From Candidatus Paracaedibacteraceae bacterium (GTDB lineage Bacteria; Pseudomonadota; Alphaproteobacteria; Paracaedibacterales; Paracaedibacteraceae), in NCBI GenBank assembly GCA_019636035.1, contig JAHBYI010000002.1:62001-126000 (forward strand): a stretch of 64,000 nt of DNA, written 5' to 3'. The notes under the pieces are model-generated. The model made no database searches and had not been told where the DNA came from. It saw nothing but the letters and a program-made list of their open reading frames with translations. Shown here one piece after another: positions 56,503 through 64,000 of this stretch (positions within the stretch are counted from its first letter, which is position 1; each line of letters starts with the position of its first letter). The translations under genes and the position numbers were made by a program.

Positions 56503-56503
56503 A

Positions 56504-56581
56504 TTATAGTCGTTTCAGTTAAGTTGAATACAGCTAATCGACGAATTTAGCTGTATTCAGGTTAAATGGAATGACTATATA
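56504..56581. repeat. Shortened TATAGT inverted-repeat element overlapping the end of tgt
   Basis: Left arm TTATAGTCGTTTCAGTTAAG and right arm GGTTAAATGGAATGACTATA enclose a short palindrome (AATACAGCTAATCGACGAAT). The right arm encodes the last codons and stop of tgt on the minus strand. Confidence 0.75.
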
Positions 56582-57764
56582 CAGGAACCCAATCTTTTTC
56601 AATCTGATCGAGAGTCCCTGTTTCAATGCCTTGACGTACTGCGGTGAGCAGGCGGTTCATAAAGTTTACGTTGTGAATAGTAATCAGGGGATAAGCCAGT
56701 AGTTCACCTGCTTTCATCAAGTGATGGATGTAGGCCTTCGTGTAGTTCTTACACGTATTACAAGAACAGTCCGGTTCAATTGGTGTAAAATCTTCACGGT
56801 ATTGACTGTTAGATAGGACAATGTGTTCGCGGGTTGGTTTCGGGTTATGTTCCGGGCGAACCAAGGCACCGCCATGGCGGGCGAGGCGAGTTGGGTGAAC
56901 GCAGTCAAAGGTATCGATGCCATGACGCACACCATTGAAAATATCTTGAACCCCGCCAATACCCAGCAAGTGAACGGGGCGATCGTCGCGTAGATTTTCC
57001 ATAGTCATGGCAACCACGTCATACATTTGATCTTTGCTGGCACCAAGCGAGCCACCAACGGCGTGGCCAAAGAAATCGTGGGTGTTCACAAAATCGCAAG
57101 CCTCTTTGCGCAAATCTTCGTAGACACCCCCTTGAAGGATACCATACAATTTTTGTGTTCCGTCGTCGTGACGTTTGAATTCATCCATACTGCGCACAGC
57201 CCAGCGGTGGCTCATGTGCATGGATCGTGCTGTATAACGTTTATCAACGTGGTAGGGAGTACACTCGTCCAAAACGACCACAAAGTCGGGCCCGAGTTCC
57301 CGTTGAACCTGTACGGATTTTTCCGGGGTCAGCATATAGGTCTGACCGTTAATATAGGACTTAAATTTTGCCCCTTCTTCCGTGATTTTGAGCATGGTCT
57401 TGGGGCGTGATGAATTCCGACGCCCTTTGATCTCTTCGGCAACAGAACCGTGACCGAGGCTAAAAATTTGAAAGCCACCGGAATCTGTCAACATAGGACC
57501 ATTCCATCCCATAAATTGATGCAGGCCGCCTGCTTTTTGCACAATCTCAGATCCTGGTTGCAACATCAAGTGATACGTGTTGGATAGAATAAATTGCGTT
57601 CCCTCAGCTTTCATTTGTTCCGGTGTGACGCCCTTGATGGCTGCCTTTGTGGCGCAAAAAATAAAAGCTGGCGTTTCAACGGTACCATGAGGCGTTTCAA
57701 GAACCCCAAGGCGTGCACGTGAGTTTGGATTCGGGCGGCGGAATGTGAATTTAAACTGAGTCAT
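56562..57764 (-). CDS. tgt: tRNA-guanine transglycosylase
   Basis: It exchanges guanine 34 of tRNAs with GUN anticodons for a queuosine precursor. The 400 residues show TDSGGFQIFSLG (catalytic Asp), HLLGIGGVQDIFNGV, HPTRLARHGGAL and the zinc site CSCNTCKNYTKAYIHH. The last residues (VYSHSI) and the stop fall inside the adjoining inverted-repeat element, making the C-terminus longer than usual. The YhhQ-type transporter lies 1.4 kb upstream on the same strand. Confidence 0.97.
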   Translation of the reverse strand: MTQFKFTFRRPNPNSRARLGVLETPHGTVETPAFIFCATKAAIKGVTPEQMKAEGTQFILSNTYHLMLQPGSEIVQKAGGLHQFMGWNGPMLTDSGGFQIFSLGHGSVAEEIKGRRNSSRPKTMLKITEEGAKFKSYINGQTYMLTPEKSVQVQRELGPDFVVVLDECTPYHVDKRYTARSMHMSHRWAVRSMDEFKRHDDGTQKLYGILQGGVYEDLRKEACDFVNTHDFFGHAVGGSLGASKDQMYDVVAMTMENLRDDRPVHLLGIGGVQDIFNGVRHGIDTFDCVHPTRLARHGGALVRPEHNPKPTREHIVLSNSQYREDFTPIEPDCSCNTCKNYTKAYIHHLMKAGELLAYPLITIHNVNFMNRLLTAVRQGIETGTLDQIEKDWVPVYSHSI

Positions 57765-57849
57765 TTGTTCTTAAAGCATTGATTAATTGTCTGTGCGATT
57801 ATCTCATACCTTCAACACGATGGGAAATGAAAAGTGCTAATTCTCGAGA

Positions 57850-59088
57850 TTACTGCCACAGCATGGGCAAAGGAATCGCCCATAGATTTTTTCCAAAGGG
57901 GATGATGTCTTTCCCTTTATAAAGGACAACTCCTGTTGAAAAATCATCTTTTGCAAGTTCTTGGAGCGTGATTAGTCCTTTGAAGTCAGAAGGTGTCACG
58001 GTCTCGCTTTTTTTCACTTCAATACCAACAATTTTGTTGTCTGCTCTTTCTAAAACAAAATCGACTTCTTTGTTGTCGTTTGTTCTGAAGTGAAAGAGGG
58101 AAACATTTGGGTTTCTAATGTTGATCAATTTTAACAGTTCAGAGGCAACAAAATTTTCAAGGACATGGCCAAATATATCCGGTCGTTTTGCCTCGAGTGT
58201 ATCAATATCAAATTGTAAAAGATGAGATAGCAACATTGTATCGATGAAAAAACCTTTTGGGGATTTGACTAATCGTTTGCCTGTATTTCTAAACCACGGA
58301 GCGATTTCGAATGTTATAAAAAGCATCTTGAAAAGAGTTTTGTAGTTTTTGCAAGTCATGGGGTTTAACCCTGCATCCCTTGCAATCTCTGCGTCATTAA
58401 TGAGTCCCCCTGCACGTGCAGCAAGAATTCTGAGAAGATTTGGGAGTGTGCTTAATTTTTCAATTTGTGCAAGAGAGCGGACATCGCGTTGCAAGAGAGT
58501 CGCAATATAACTTTCAAACCAGTCTTGCCGTATTGATGAATCAAGTGCGTGAATTTCGGGGTATGTTGATTTTTTCATGATTTCGAGAAAGGAGGCAGAA
58601 TTCTGAGAAAAAGTGAAATTCTGATCAAAGAGGTTATGTATAAAATCCCCTTTACCTTTGGTAATTTCAACAGCTGAAAGTGGGTATAATGTCAAAACAC
58701 TCATGCGGCCAACAAGGGATTGAGATAGTTCCGGAAACGCCATAATATTGGCCGATCCTGTTAAAAGATATTTACCATGGATCGCTGATTTTTGCTGGAA
58801 TCGCAATTCATCAACGGCGATCTTTATTTCTCGAAACAATTCGGGAGCCAATTGCACTTCGTCAATAATAAGGGATTGCTTTCGTTTTGTTAAAAAGTCC
58901 TGGGGTGCATTGACGGCAGCTGCAAGCTGAGTTGGACTGTCAAGTGTGACATAGTCTGCTGAGAGGGCTGACTCATCCAGAGAACGAACAAGGGTGCTTT
59001 TGCCTGCTTGTCGGGGGCCATTAAGATAAACGACAGGATTGAGCAATAAGGCACGATAAAGGCGATCTTCGAGATATCTGGTAATCAT
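57850..59088 (-). CDS. AAA-type ATPase with DUF4143 domain
   Basis: A 412-residue protein with Walker A in VYLNGPRQAGKSTLVRSL, Walker B-like LIIDEVQLAPELFREIK, an arginine-sensor strip LLTGSANIMAFPELSQSLVG and a C-terminal DUF4143/nuclease-like fold (NKEVDFVLERADNKIVGIEV). Such ATPases are widespread and often horizontally moved; the function is unknown. The D-x-E-x-K-like arrangement DFVLE...GIEVKK suggests a PD-(D/E)XK nuclease core (inferred). It stands between tgt and the queuosine-precursor transporter. Confidence 0.9.
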   Translation of the reverse strand: MITRYLEDRLYRALLLNPVVYLNGPRQAGKSTLVRSLDESALSADYVTLDSPTQLAAAVNAPQDFLTKRKQSLIIDEVQLAPELFREIKIAVDELRFQQKSAIHGKYLLTGSANIMAFPELSQSLVGRMSVLTLYPLSAVEITKGKGDFIHNLFDQNFTFSQNSASFLEIMKKSTYPEIHALDSSIRQDWFESYIATLLQRDVRSLAQIEKLSTLPNLLRILAARAGGLINDAEIARDAGLNPMTCKNYKTLFKMLFITFEIAPWFRNTGKRLVKSPKGFFIDTMLLSHLLQFDIDTLEAKRPDIFGHVLENFVASELLKLINIRNPNVSLFHFRTNDNKEVDFVLERADNKIVGIEVKKSETVTPSDFKGLITLQELAKDDFSTGVVLYKGKDIIPFGKNLWAIPLPMLWQ

Positions 59089-59187
59089 GGGGCAATCTTT
59101 GCAAAAATAAAATCATACTATATAAATTATAAAAGTTACTTTTAGATTTGCAAATATTAATTTTTGGTATAGCCATAACCGCGATTG

Positions 59188-59925
59188 TTATTTTTGTTTC
59201 ACCCAATAGCTTAGGTACATAACCGGGGTTGACGCAATGGCGATGAGGACGCGGGCAACGTATGTTCCCAAGATGTAGGTATAGATTAGCGTGTGCATGG
59301 AGACGGGGGTTGGTGATAGAATCACCCAGGCTAGCGTGCTAAAGATGATGTTATCGGCCAAGGCACCAACAATCGTTGAGGCACTTGTCCTCAGCCATAA
59401 AAATCGCTGATGTGTCCAGCGGTTGATGGCATTATAGAGTTGAATATCAATCATCAAGCTGATCACAAACGAAACTAAACTTGCGATAACCAAACGCGGA
59501 GAGGGGATAAACAGGGTTTCCATCGCCACATGCCCGGCATCACCGATAACAGGTGTGTGTCCTAAGGTCAAGACCATGAGGATTGTCACGATGATTTGGG
59601 CAGAAAAACTGATCCAGATGCTGCGCTGTGCGGCTTCTTTGCCGTAGTGTTCTGTGATCATATCGCTGACGAGAAAGATCGTCGCAAAGGTAATGGTTCC
59701 CAAGGCAACAGGTTCAGGCGAGAGAGAAAACTGGGATATTTTGAGGACTTGAATATTCGCAAGAATAGTTGCAATCACATTATAGGCATACAGGCCATGA
59801 AGTCCTAGATAGCGGAATAACCCAAGGATGGTGATGACGCTTGTGACAAACAAATAAACAGAGACAAGTTCGACACTTGTCCCTTGAAGATACTGGATAA
59901 TGGATGCAACAATGGCTGTATCCAT
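59188..59925 (-). CDS. yhhQ: Queuosine-precursor transporter (YhhQ/QPTR family)
   Basis: A 245-residue membrane protein with about six segments. Family strips are FATIFLVSDMITEHYGKEAA and the C-terminal VGALADNIIFSTLAWVI. YhhQ imports preQ0/preQ1 or queuine for Tgt. tgt is nearby, while no preQ synthesis gene is seen here. The ATG at 59925 is 5 nt past the kdsA stop; a longer frame overlaps kdsA and is unlikely. Confidence 0.9.
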   Translation of the reverse strand: MDTAIVASIIQYLQGTSVELVSVYLFVTSVITILGLFRYLGLHGLYAYNVIATILANIQVLKISQFSLSPEPVALGTITFATIFLVSDMITEHYGKEAAQRSIWISFSAQIIVTILMVLTLGHTPVIGDAGHVAMETLFIPSPRLVIASLVSFVISLMIDIQLYNAINRWTHQRFLWLRTSASTIVGALADNIIFSTLAWVILSPTPVSMHTLIYTYILGTYVARVLIAIASTPVMYLSYWVKQK

Positions 59926-59929
59926 GGAC

Positions 59930-60754
59930 TTAACAAGACTTAGCCAACTGGTCAAATTGTTTCAACTTGGTCAGTAAAGCTTCCATATCTTGAAGTTTGA
60001 CCATGTTTGGCCCATCACTAGGGGCATTGTCCGGATCTTGGTGCGTTTCCATAAAGACAGCAGCAACACCAACGGAAACAGCTGCTTTCGCCAAAACAGG
60101 AACGAACTGGCGGTCACCCCCTGATGAGGCACCGGCACCACCCGGTTGTTGTACGGAATGGGTTGCGTCATAAACAACAGGATAATTATTCTTTGCCATA
60201 ATAGCCAGAGAGCGCATATCTGATACTAACGTGTTGTATCCGAAGGAAACACCCCGTTCACATTGCAAAATATTGGTGTTGCCAAATCCTTCGACTTTTT
60301 TGACAACGTTAACCATATCCCAGGGCGCAAGGAATTGACCTTTTTTAATGTTGATGACTTTACCGGTCTCGGCTGCGGCTTGTAGCAAATCTGTTTGACG
60401 GCACAAGAATGCCGGGATCTGAAGGATATCAACGGCCTCTGCGACGGCTGCGCATTGTTCTGGGGAATGTACGTCCGTTACAACGGGGCATCCAAAGGTT
60501 TCTTTGATTTCCTTGAAGATGGGAAGAGCCGCCTCTAGCCCCATACCGCGGATTCCGCTAATGGATGTGCGATTTGCTTTGTCAAATGATGTTTTGTAGA
60601 TAAAGGGGATGCCGACGCGATCAGTTATTTCTTTGAGGGATCCTGCCATCATAAGGGTATGCTCGCGACTTTCTAAAACACAAGGGCCAGCTAGCAAAAC
60701 AAAGGGTAAATCGTTGCCAAATGTGATGTTTCCGATTTTAACATGATGAGTCAT
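59930..60754 (-). CDS. kdsA: 3-deoxy-8-phosphooctulonate synthase (KDO8P synthase)
   Basis: It condenses phosphoenolpyruvate and arabinose 5-phosphate for the KDO sugar of lipopolysaccharide. The 274 residues show [48 protein letters not shown] and [20 protein letters not shown]. It is 12 nt downstream of pyrG, a common alphaproteobacterial arrangement, and implies a KDO-containing outer membrane. Confidence 0.98.
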   Translation of the reverse strand: MTHHVKIGNITFGNDLPFVLLAGPCVLESREHTLMMAGSLKEITDRVGIPFIYKTSFDKANRTSISGIRGMGLEAALPIFKEIKETFGCPVVTDVHSPEQCAAVAEAVDILQIPAFLCRQTDLLQAAAETGKVINIKKGQFLAPWDMVNVVKKVEGFGNTNILQCERGVSFGYNTLVSDMRSLAIMAKNNYPVVYDATHSVQQPGGAGASSGGDRQFVPVLAKAAVSVGVAAVFMETHQDPDNAPSDGPNMVKLQDMEALLTKLKQFDQLAKSC

Positions 60755-60766
60755 TTATTTTTCCTT

Positions 60767-62386
60767 TTATGATTTCAGATTTTCCATGGCGGCACCCACA
60801 AACCCAACAAAGAGCGGGTGAGGAGCAAACGGTCTGGATTTAAATTCAGGGTGGAACTGAACGCCGATAAACCAAGGATGGTCTTGTCGTTCAACAACTT
60901 CAGGAAGGTCGCCCTCAGGTGACATGCCGACGAATTTGAGTCCCGTTGATTCGATACGATCTTTGTAGGTCATGTTCACTTCATAGCGATGGCGATGGCG
61001 TTCAGAAATTGCTTGGGTTCCATATAGTTTGGCTGTTATGGATTGTGGTGACAGGGTGCAGTCATAGGCACCAAGGCGCATTGTCCCGCCCAAGTTGCCG
61101 TCTCCTTGGCGTCTTTGTAATGTCTCGCCGTCCATCCATTCTGTCATGAGCCCGATAACAGGTTCCGGTGTGTTGGCATCTAATTCCGTTGAGTTGGCTT
61201 GGGATATTCCCAGAACATTGCGGGCAGTTTCAAGAACAGCCAATTGCATGCCAAAGCAAATTCCCAGATAAGGGATCTTATTCTCGCGGGCAAACCGTAT
61301 GGCTTCTAATTTTCCGTCAACGCCGCGATTCCCAAACCCACCAGGGACTAAGATCGCCTGAACGCCCCTCAGATGGTGTGCCACCTGATCGGTTTGTTCT
61401 GCGTCAATCCATTTTAAATTTACCTTAACATTATGGGCAATACCGGCATGTGTTAAGGCCTGGATAATCGATTTATAGGCATCGAGAAGCTGCATATATT
61501 TTCCAACGATGGCAATGGTAACCATGCCCTCAGGATAGTGAATGCGGCGCACAATTTCTTGCCATGTGGATAGATCAGGTGCTTTTGCGTCGATCTTAAA
61601 ATACTTGCAAACCTCAGTGTCAAGGCCATTGGCATGATAAACAAGCGGAGCTTCGTAAATAGACTTCAAGTCACTCGCTTCAATGACGCGTTCAGCCTTG
61701 ACGTTACAGAATAGACCTAATTTGCGACGAGCATCTTCGGGAATTTCGCGATCTGAACGACAGAGCAGTAAATCCGGCTGAATCCCAACACTTAAAAGCT
61801 CTTTGACGGAATGTTGGGTTGGTTTTGTCTTGATTTCGCCTGCTGCTGCGATATAGGGCAACAGAGTCACATGAATATACATGCAGTTCTCGCGGCCTAA
61901 ATCATTGCCTAATTGGCGGATAGTCTCAAGAAACGGCAGACTTTCGATATCGCCGACAGTGCCGCCGATTTCGCAGATAACGAAATCTTCGTCTGTAATA
62001 TCATTGGTGACAAAGGTTTTGATCTCATCAATGATGTGAGGGACGACTTGAACCGTTGCCCCTAAATAATCACCGCGACGTTCCTTAGCCAGAACGGCAG
62101 AATAAATTTTCCCGGTTGTAATGCTGTCGGTTTTTTGGGTGCTGATCCCTGTAAACCGTTCGTAATGCCCCAAATCGAGGTCAGATTCTGTACCATCGTC
62201 GGTGACAAAAACCTCACCATGCTGATAGGGACTCATGGTACCGGGGTCAACGTTAAGGTAGGGGTCAAGTTTGCGTAAGCGCGCCTTAAAACCCCTTGCT
62301 TGGAGAATAGCCGCCAACGCAGATGCGGCCAAACCCTTGCCTAATGAGGATACAACACCGCCTGTTACAAAAATAAATTTAGCCAT
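60767..62386 (-). CDS. pyrG: CTP synthase
   Basis: It aminates UTP to CTP. The synthase domain starts [20 protein letters not shown] and contains [20 protein letters not shown]. The glutaminase domain has the nucleophile in [13 protein letters not shown] and the catalytic His-Glu in [12 protein letters not shown]. The 539 residues are full length. It lies 52 nt after secG in the same direction with kdsA behind it. Confidence 0.99.
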   Translation of the reverse strand: MAKFIFVTGGVVSSLGKGLAASALAAILQARGFKARLRKLDPYLNVDPGTMSPYQHGEVFVTDDGTESDLDLGHYERFTGISTQKTDSITTGKIYSAVLAKERRGDYLGATVQVVPHIIDEIKTFVTNDITDEDFVICEIGGTVGDIESLPFLETIRQLGNDLGRENCMYIHVTLLPYIAAAGEIKTKPTQHSVKELLSVGIQPDLLLCRSDREIPEDARRKLGLFCNVKAERVIEASDLKSIYEAPLVYHANGLDTEVCKYFKIDAKAPDLSTWQEIVRRIHYPEGMVTIAIVGKYMQLLDAYKSIIQALTHAGIAHNVKVNLKWIDAEQTDQVAHHLRGVQAILVPGGFGNRGVDGKLEAIRFARENKIPYLGICFGMQLAVLETARNVLGISQANSTELDANTPEPVIGLMTEWMDGETLQRRQGDGNLGGTMRLGAYDCTLSPQSITAKLYGTQAISERHRHRYEVNMTYKDRIESTGLKFVGMSPEGDLPEVVERQDHPWFIGVQFHPEFKSRPFAPHPLFVGFVGAAMENLKS

Positions 62387-62412
62387 ACTGAAATCTCTGA
62401 TACCAATTTTTT

Positions 62413-62430
62413 AGGGGGCCGTTGCCCCCT
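62413..62430. repeat. Hairpin between secG and pyrG
   Basis: AGGGGGC/GCCCCCT with a four-base loop. On the minus strand it is followed by an A-rich rather than T-rich tract, so it is unlikely to be a strong terminator; it may stabilise or attenuate the secG-pyrG transcript. Confidence 0.5.
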
Positions 62431-62438
62431 TGATTTGA

Positions 62439-62732
62439 TTAGTTTGAATTGTCTGCGGGGATCGACGGTTGGGCAGGTGCCTCACCTAAGATCTTATCAA
62501 CAGACTGAGTTTGATGTTTTGAAATCGAAGCCATCAAGATAGCATTCACAAAAAACAAGGTTGCAAGGACAGCCGTTGCACGCGTTAGAAGGTTTGCTGC
62601 GCCACGAGCGGAAAACATGCTGCTGGTTGGGTTGCCACCAAGTCCCATACCACTCCCGTCACTTTTTTGCATCAGAATTACGCCAATCAAGCAAACGGTA
62701 ATGACAACGTGAATGAACAATAAAATAGTCAT
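62439..62732 (-). CDS. secG: Protein translocase subunit SecG
   Basis: An accessory subunit of the SecYEG channel. The 97 residues have two membrane segments (near 3-22 and 52-70) around the conserved loop LMQKSDGSGMGLGGNPTSSM, then FSARGAANLLTRATAVLA. The ATG at 62732 has AGGGG 7 nt upstream. It leads a secG-pyrG-kdsA run on the minus strand. Confidence 0.96.
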   Translation of the reverse strand: MTILLFIHVVITVCLIGVILMQKSDGSGMGLGGNPTSSMFSARGAANLLTRATAVLATLFFVNAILMASISKHQTQSVDKILGEAPAQPSIPADNSN

Positions 62733-62862
62733 AGTTCGACCCCTGAAATTAATACATAGAATCAGATATACCACATCTTATTCTGAGGCGCAAATGATAT
62801 GTAAACTACTCATCCTCCCGCTGAGGCAAAAGGATGAAGGATCAAAAATAAAAGTTAACACC

Positions 62863-62921
62863 TACGTATTTTATACGTATGGCATTCCTGATTGAACTGC
62901 CTAAATCTAGCTTGGTACTAA
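62863..62921 (+). promoter_or_regulatory. Palindromic operator candidate and promoter of the F-box/LRR gene
   Basis: TACGTAT-TTT-ATACGTA (62863-62879) is a perfect 7+3+7 inverted repeat. Thirteen bases later TTGAAC (62892-62897) and TACTAA (62916-62921) are 18 nt apart and fit a sigma-70-type promoter for the gene that begins at 62948. Confidence 0.45.
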
Positions 62922-62947
62922 AATTATACAACCACGGAAGAATCAAT

Positions 62948-64000
62948 ATGATTAAAACAAATATAAAAAAATCATTGCTATTAGCATCAATAAGTTTAAT
63001 AGGATTATCATCGGCATTTGCTAGCGATCGCATGCCTGACAAAGAAAATGTTGCATCCTCTTCTCTGTCTGAATCACCACAAAAATCATTAAGGGACATG
63101 CCGCTGGAAATTCTGGGGAAAATCGCCGATAATCTACCGCCAAAAGACCTCGTAAGGTTACAGAATCTGACAGGAGATAAACTCCTTGCGGATAAAACTC
63201 ATAGCCCTGAATTTTATCGCCAGAATGTTAACGTTATGACGTTTGATATGTTGAACTTCAACGAGGCTAATGCGTTAATAATGTTCTTACAAGAGGCTCC
63301 TCAAGACGCCTGTACAAGCCTTAAGCTAGAAAATTTCACATTAGAGATGCTTAGAAGGATGTTACCTTATGGTAATAAGCTGGTATCCTTGGATCTGAAG
63401 GACAACAAGATCGGCGATGCCGGTGCGCAGGCCATAGCGAAATCTCAAACGTTGAGCAATCTCACTGCATTGAATCTTGATAGAAACCAGATCTGCGATG
63501 ATGGGGTACAAGCCATAGCGGAATCTCCAAGCTTGAGCAAGCTCACATCCTTGTCTCTGAATAACGCCTTTATCAGTGTGACCGGAGTACAAACCATAGT
63601 AAACTCTCCAATCTTGGCCAATCTTACATCTTTGAATCTGGAGCACAACCGGATCGGTGTTGCCTGGGAACTAGCCCTAGCAGACTTTCGGATCTTGAAC
63701 AAACTCACTGTATTGAATCTGAGTCACAACTGGATCAGCGATACTGGGGTGCAAGTCATAGCAAAATCTCCAGCCTTGGCCAATCTCACATCTTTGAATC
63801 TGGAGCACAACCGGATCAGTGTAAACGGAGCACAAGCCATAGTAAACTCTCCAATCTTGGCCAATCTCAGAATCTTGGCTCTAGCGGGCAACCAGATTGG
63901 CGATACTGGGGCGCAAGCCATAGTGGCATCTCCAACTTTGGTTAGCCTTACATCCTTGGAGATAGGAGCCAACCCGATCAGTGCTGCAGGGAGACTAGCC
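62948..64000 (+). CDS. Secreted F-box-like/leucine-rich-repeat protein (3' end beyond the window)
   Basis: The frame is open for 351 codons to the window edge. It starts at an ATG preceded by GGAAGAA. Residues 1-27 are a signal peptide (KKSLLLASISLIGLSSAFAS). Residues 51-80 (LRDMPLEILGKIADNLPPKD) match the F-box pattern LxxLPxExxxxIxxxLxxxD. From about 130 come at least seven ribonuclease-inhibitor-type leucine-rich repeats of about 28 residues (LTSLNLEHNRISVNGAQAI). F-box plus LRR is a eukaryotic ubiquitin-ligase adaptor design, used by some secreted bacterial effectors. The effector role is inferred; the C-terminus is unseen. Confidence 0.88.
   Translation, partial: MIKTNIKKSLLLASISLIGLSSAFASDRMPDKENVASSSLSESPQKSLRDMPLEILGKIADNLPPKDLVRLQNLTGDKLLADKTHSPEFYRQNVNVMTFDMLNFNEANALIMFLQEAPQDACTSLKLENFTLEMLRRMLPYGNKLVSLDLKDNKIGDAGAQAIAKSQTLSNLTALNLDRNQICDDGVQAIAESPSLSKLTSLSLNNAFISVTGVQTIVNSPILANLTSLNLEHNRIGVAWELALADFRILNKLTVLNLSHNWISDTGVQVIAKSPALANLTSLNLEHNRISVNGAQAIVNSPILANLRILALAGNQIGDTGAQAIVASPTLVSLTSLEIGANPISAAGRLA

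Overview
The window looks like about 64 kb of chromosome from a flagellated alphaproteobacterium with a host-associated lifestyle. Support for the class: a fliF-fliG-fliH-fliN-flbD-flhA block in the Caulobacter order, a MucR/Ros-type regulator, adjacent clpX and lon, adjacent psd and pssA, a short zf-CHCC protein and an alphaproteobacterial-type HIT protein. The host link rests on eukaryote-like or secreted proteins set among housekeeping genes: a secreted F-box/leucine-rich-repeat protein, a secreted serpin, a short protein that reads like a WASP-type WH2-central-acidic module, a large autotransporter and several small exported proteins of unknown function. A Holosporales/Paracaedibacter-like symbiont is my inference. 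There is no rRNA or other marker here to settle it.

Layout. 1-7.1 kb: flagellar basal-body and export genes with their sigma-54 regulator. 7.2-9.4 kb: an exported unknown, a HIT protein, tRNA-Arg and rpoZ. 9.5-13.2 kb: the proteases lon and clpX. 13.5-16.2 kb: two tandem secreted paralogues and comEC. 16.2-21.1 kb: an RRM protein, a secreted 36-residue-repeat protein, rpmG and an unrecognised two-gene unit. 21.3-27.6 kb: a ferredoxin-NADP reductase-like gene, rpsT, mccB, a D-amino acid aminotransferase, ychF and a SagB-type oxidoreductase. 27.6-31.1 kb: an autotransporter between direct repeats, with a relic of a second copy. 31.2-35.7 kb: a small exported protein, rlmE, a DUF2628 protein, ppx/gppA, tRNA-Gln, an EamA transporter and the WH2-like protein. 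35.8-39.6 kb: groES-groEL under a CIRCE element, the serpin and mucR. 39.8-46.3 kb: rimI-tsaB, a VanX-like dipeptidase, YggT, dxs and valS. 46.9-53.5 kb: psd-pssA-zf-CHCC, mltG, pckA and ddlB-ftsQ. 53.5-62.7 kb: isovaleryl-CoA dehydrogenase, RNase J, tgt, a DUF4143 ATPase, a queuosine-precursor transporter, kdsA, pyrG and secG. 62.9 kb to the end: the F-box/LRR gene, cut by the window edge.

Connections between genes. ddlB, ftsQ, mltG, the VanX-like dipeptidase and the D-amino acid aminotransferase all concern peptidoglycan and D-alanine. psd and pssA make phosphatidylethanolamine. mccB and ivd belong to leucine breakdown but lie 30 kb apart. tgt and the YhhQ-type transporter fit salvage of a queuosine precursor. 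lon, clpX and groESL form the protein-quality-control set.

Two families of short palindromic repeats are spread through the intergenic spaces. One is a REP/BIME-like element (CCTCTCCC...GGGAGAGG cores, often in opposed pairs). The other is an approximately 100-bp element with terminal inverted repeats beginning TATAGT, present in full, half and decayed copies; one copy supplies the last codons of tgt. I saw no CRISPR array, rRNA operon, intact insertion sequence or prophage.
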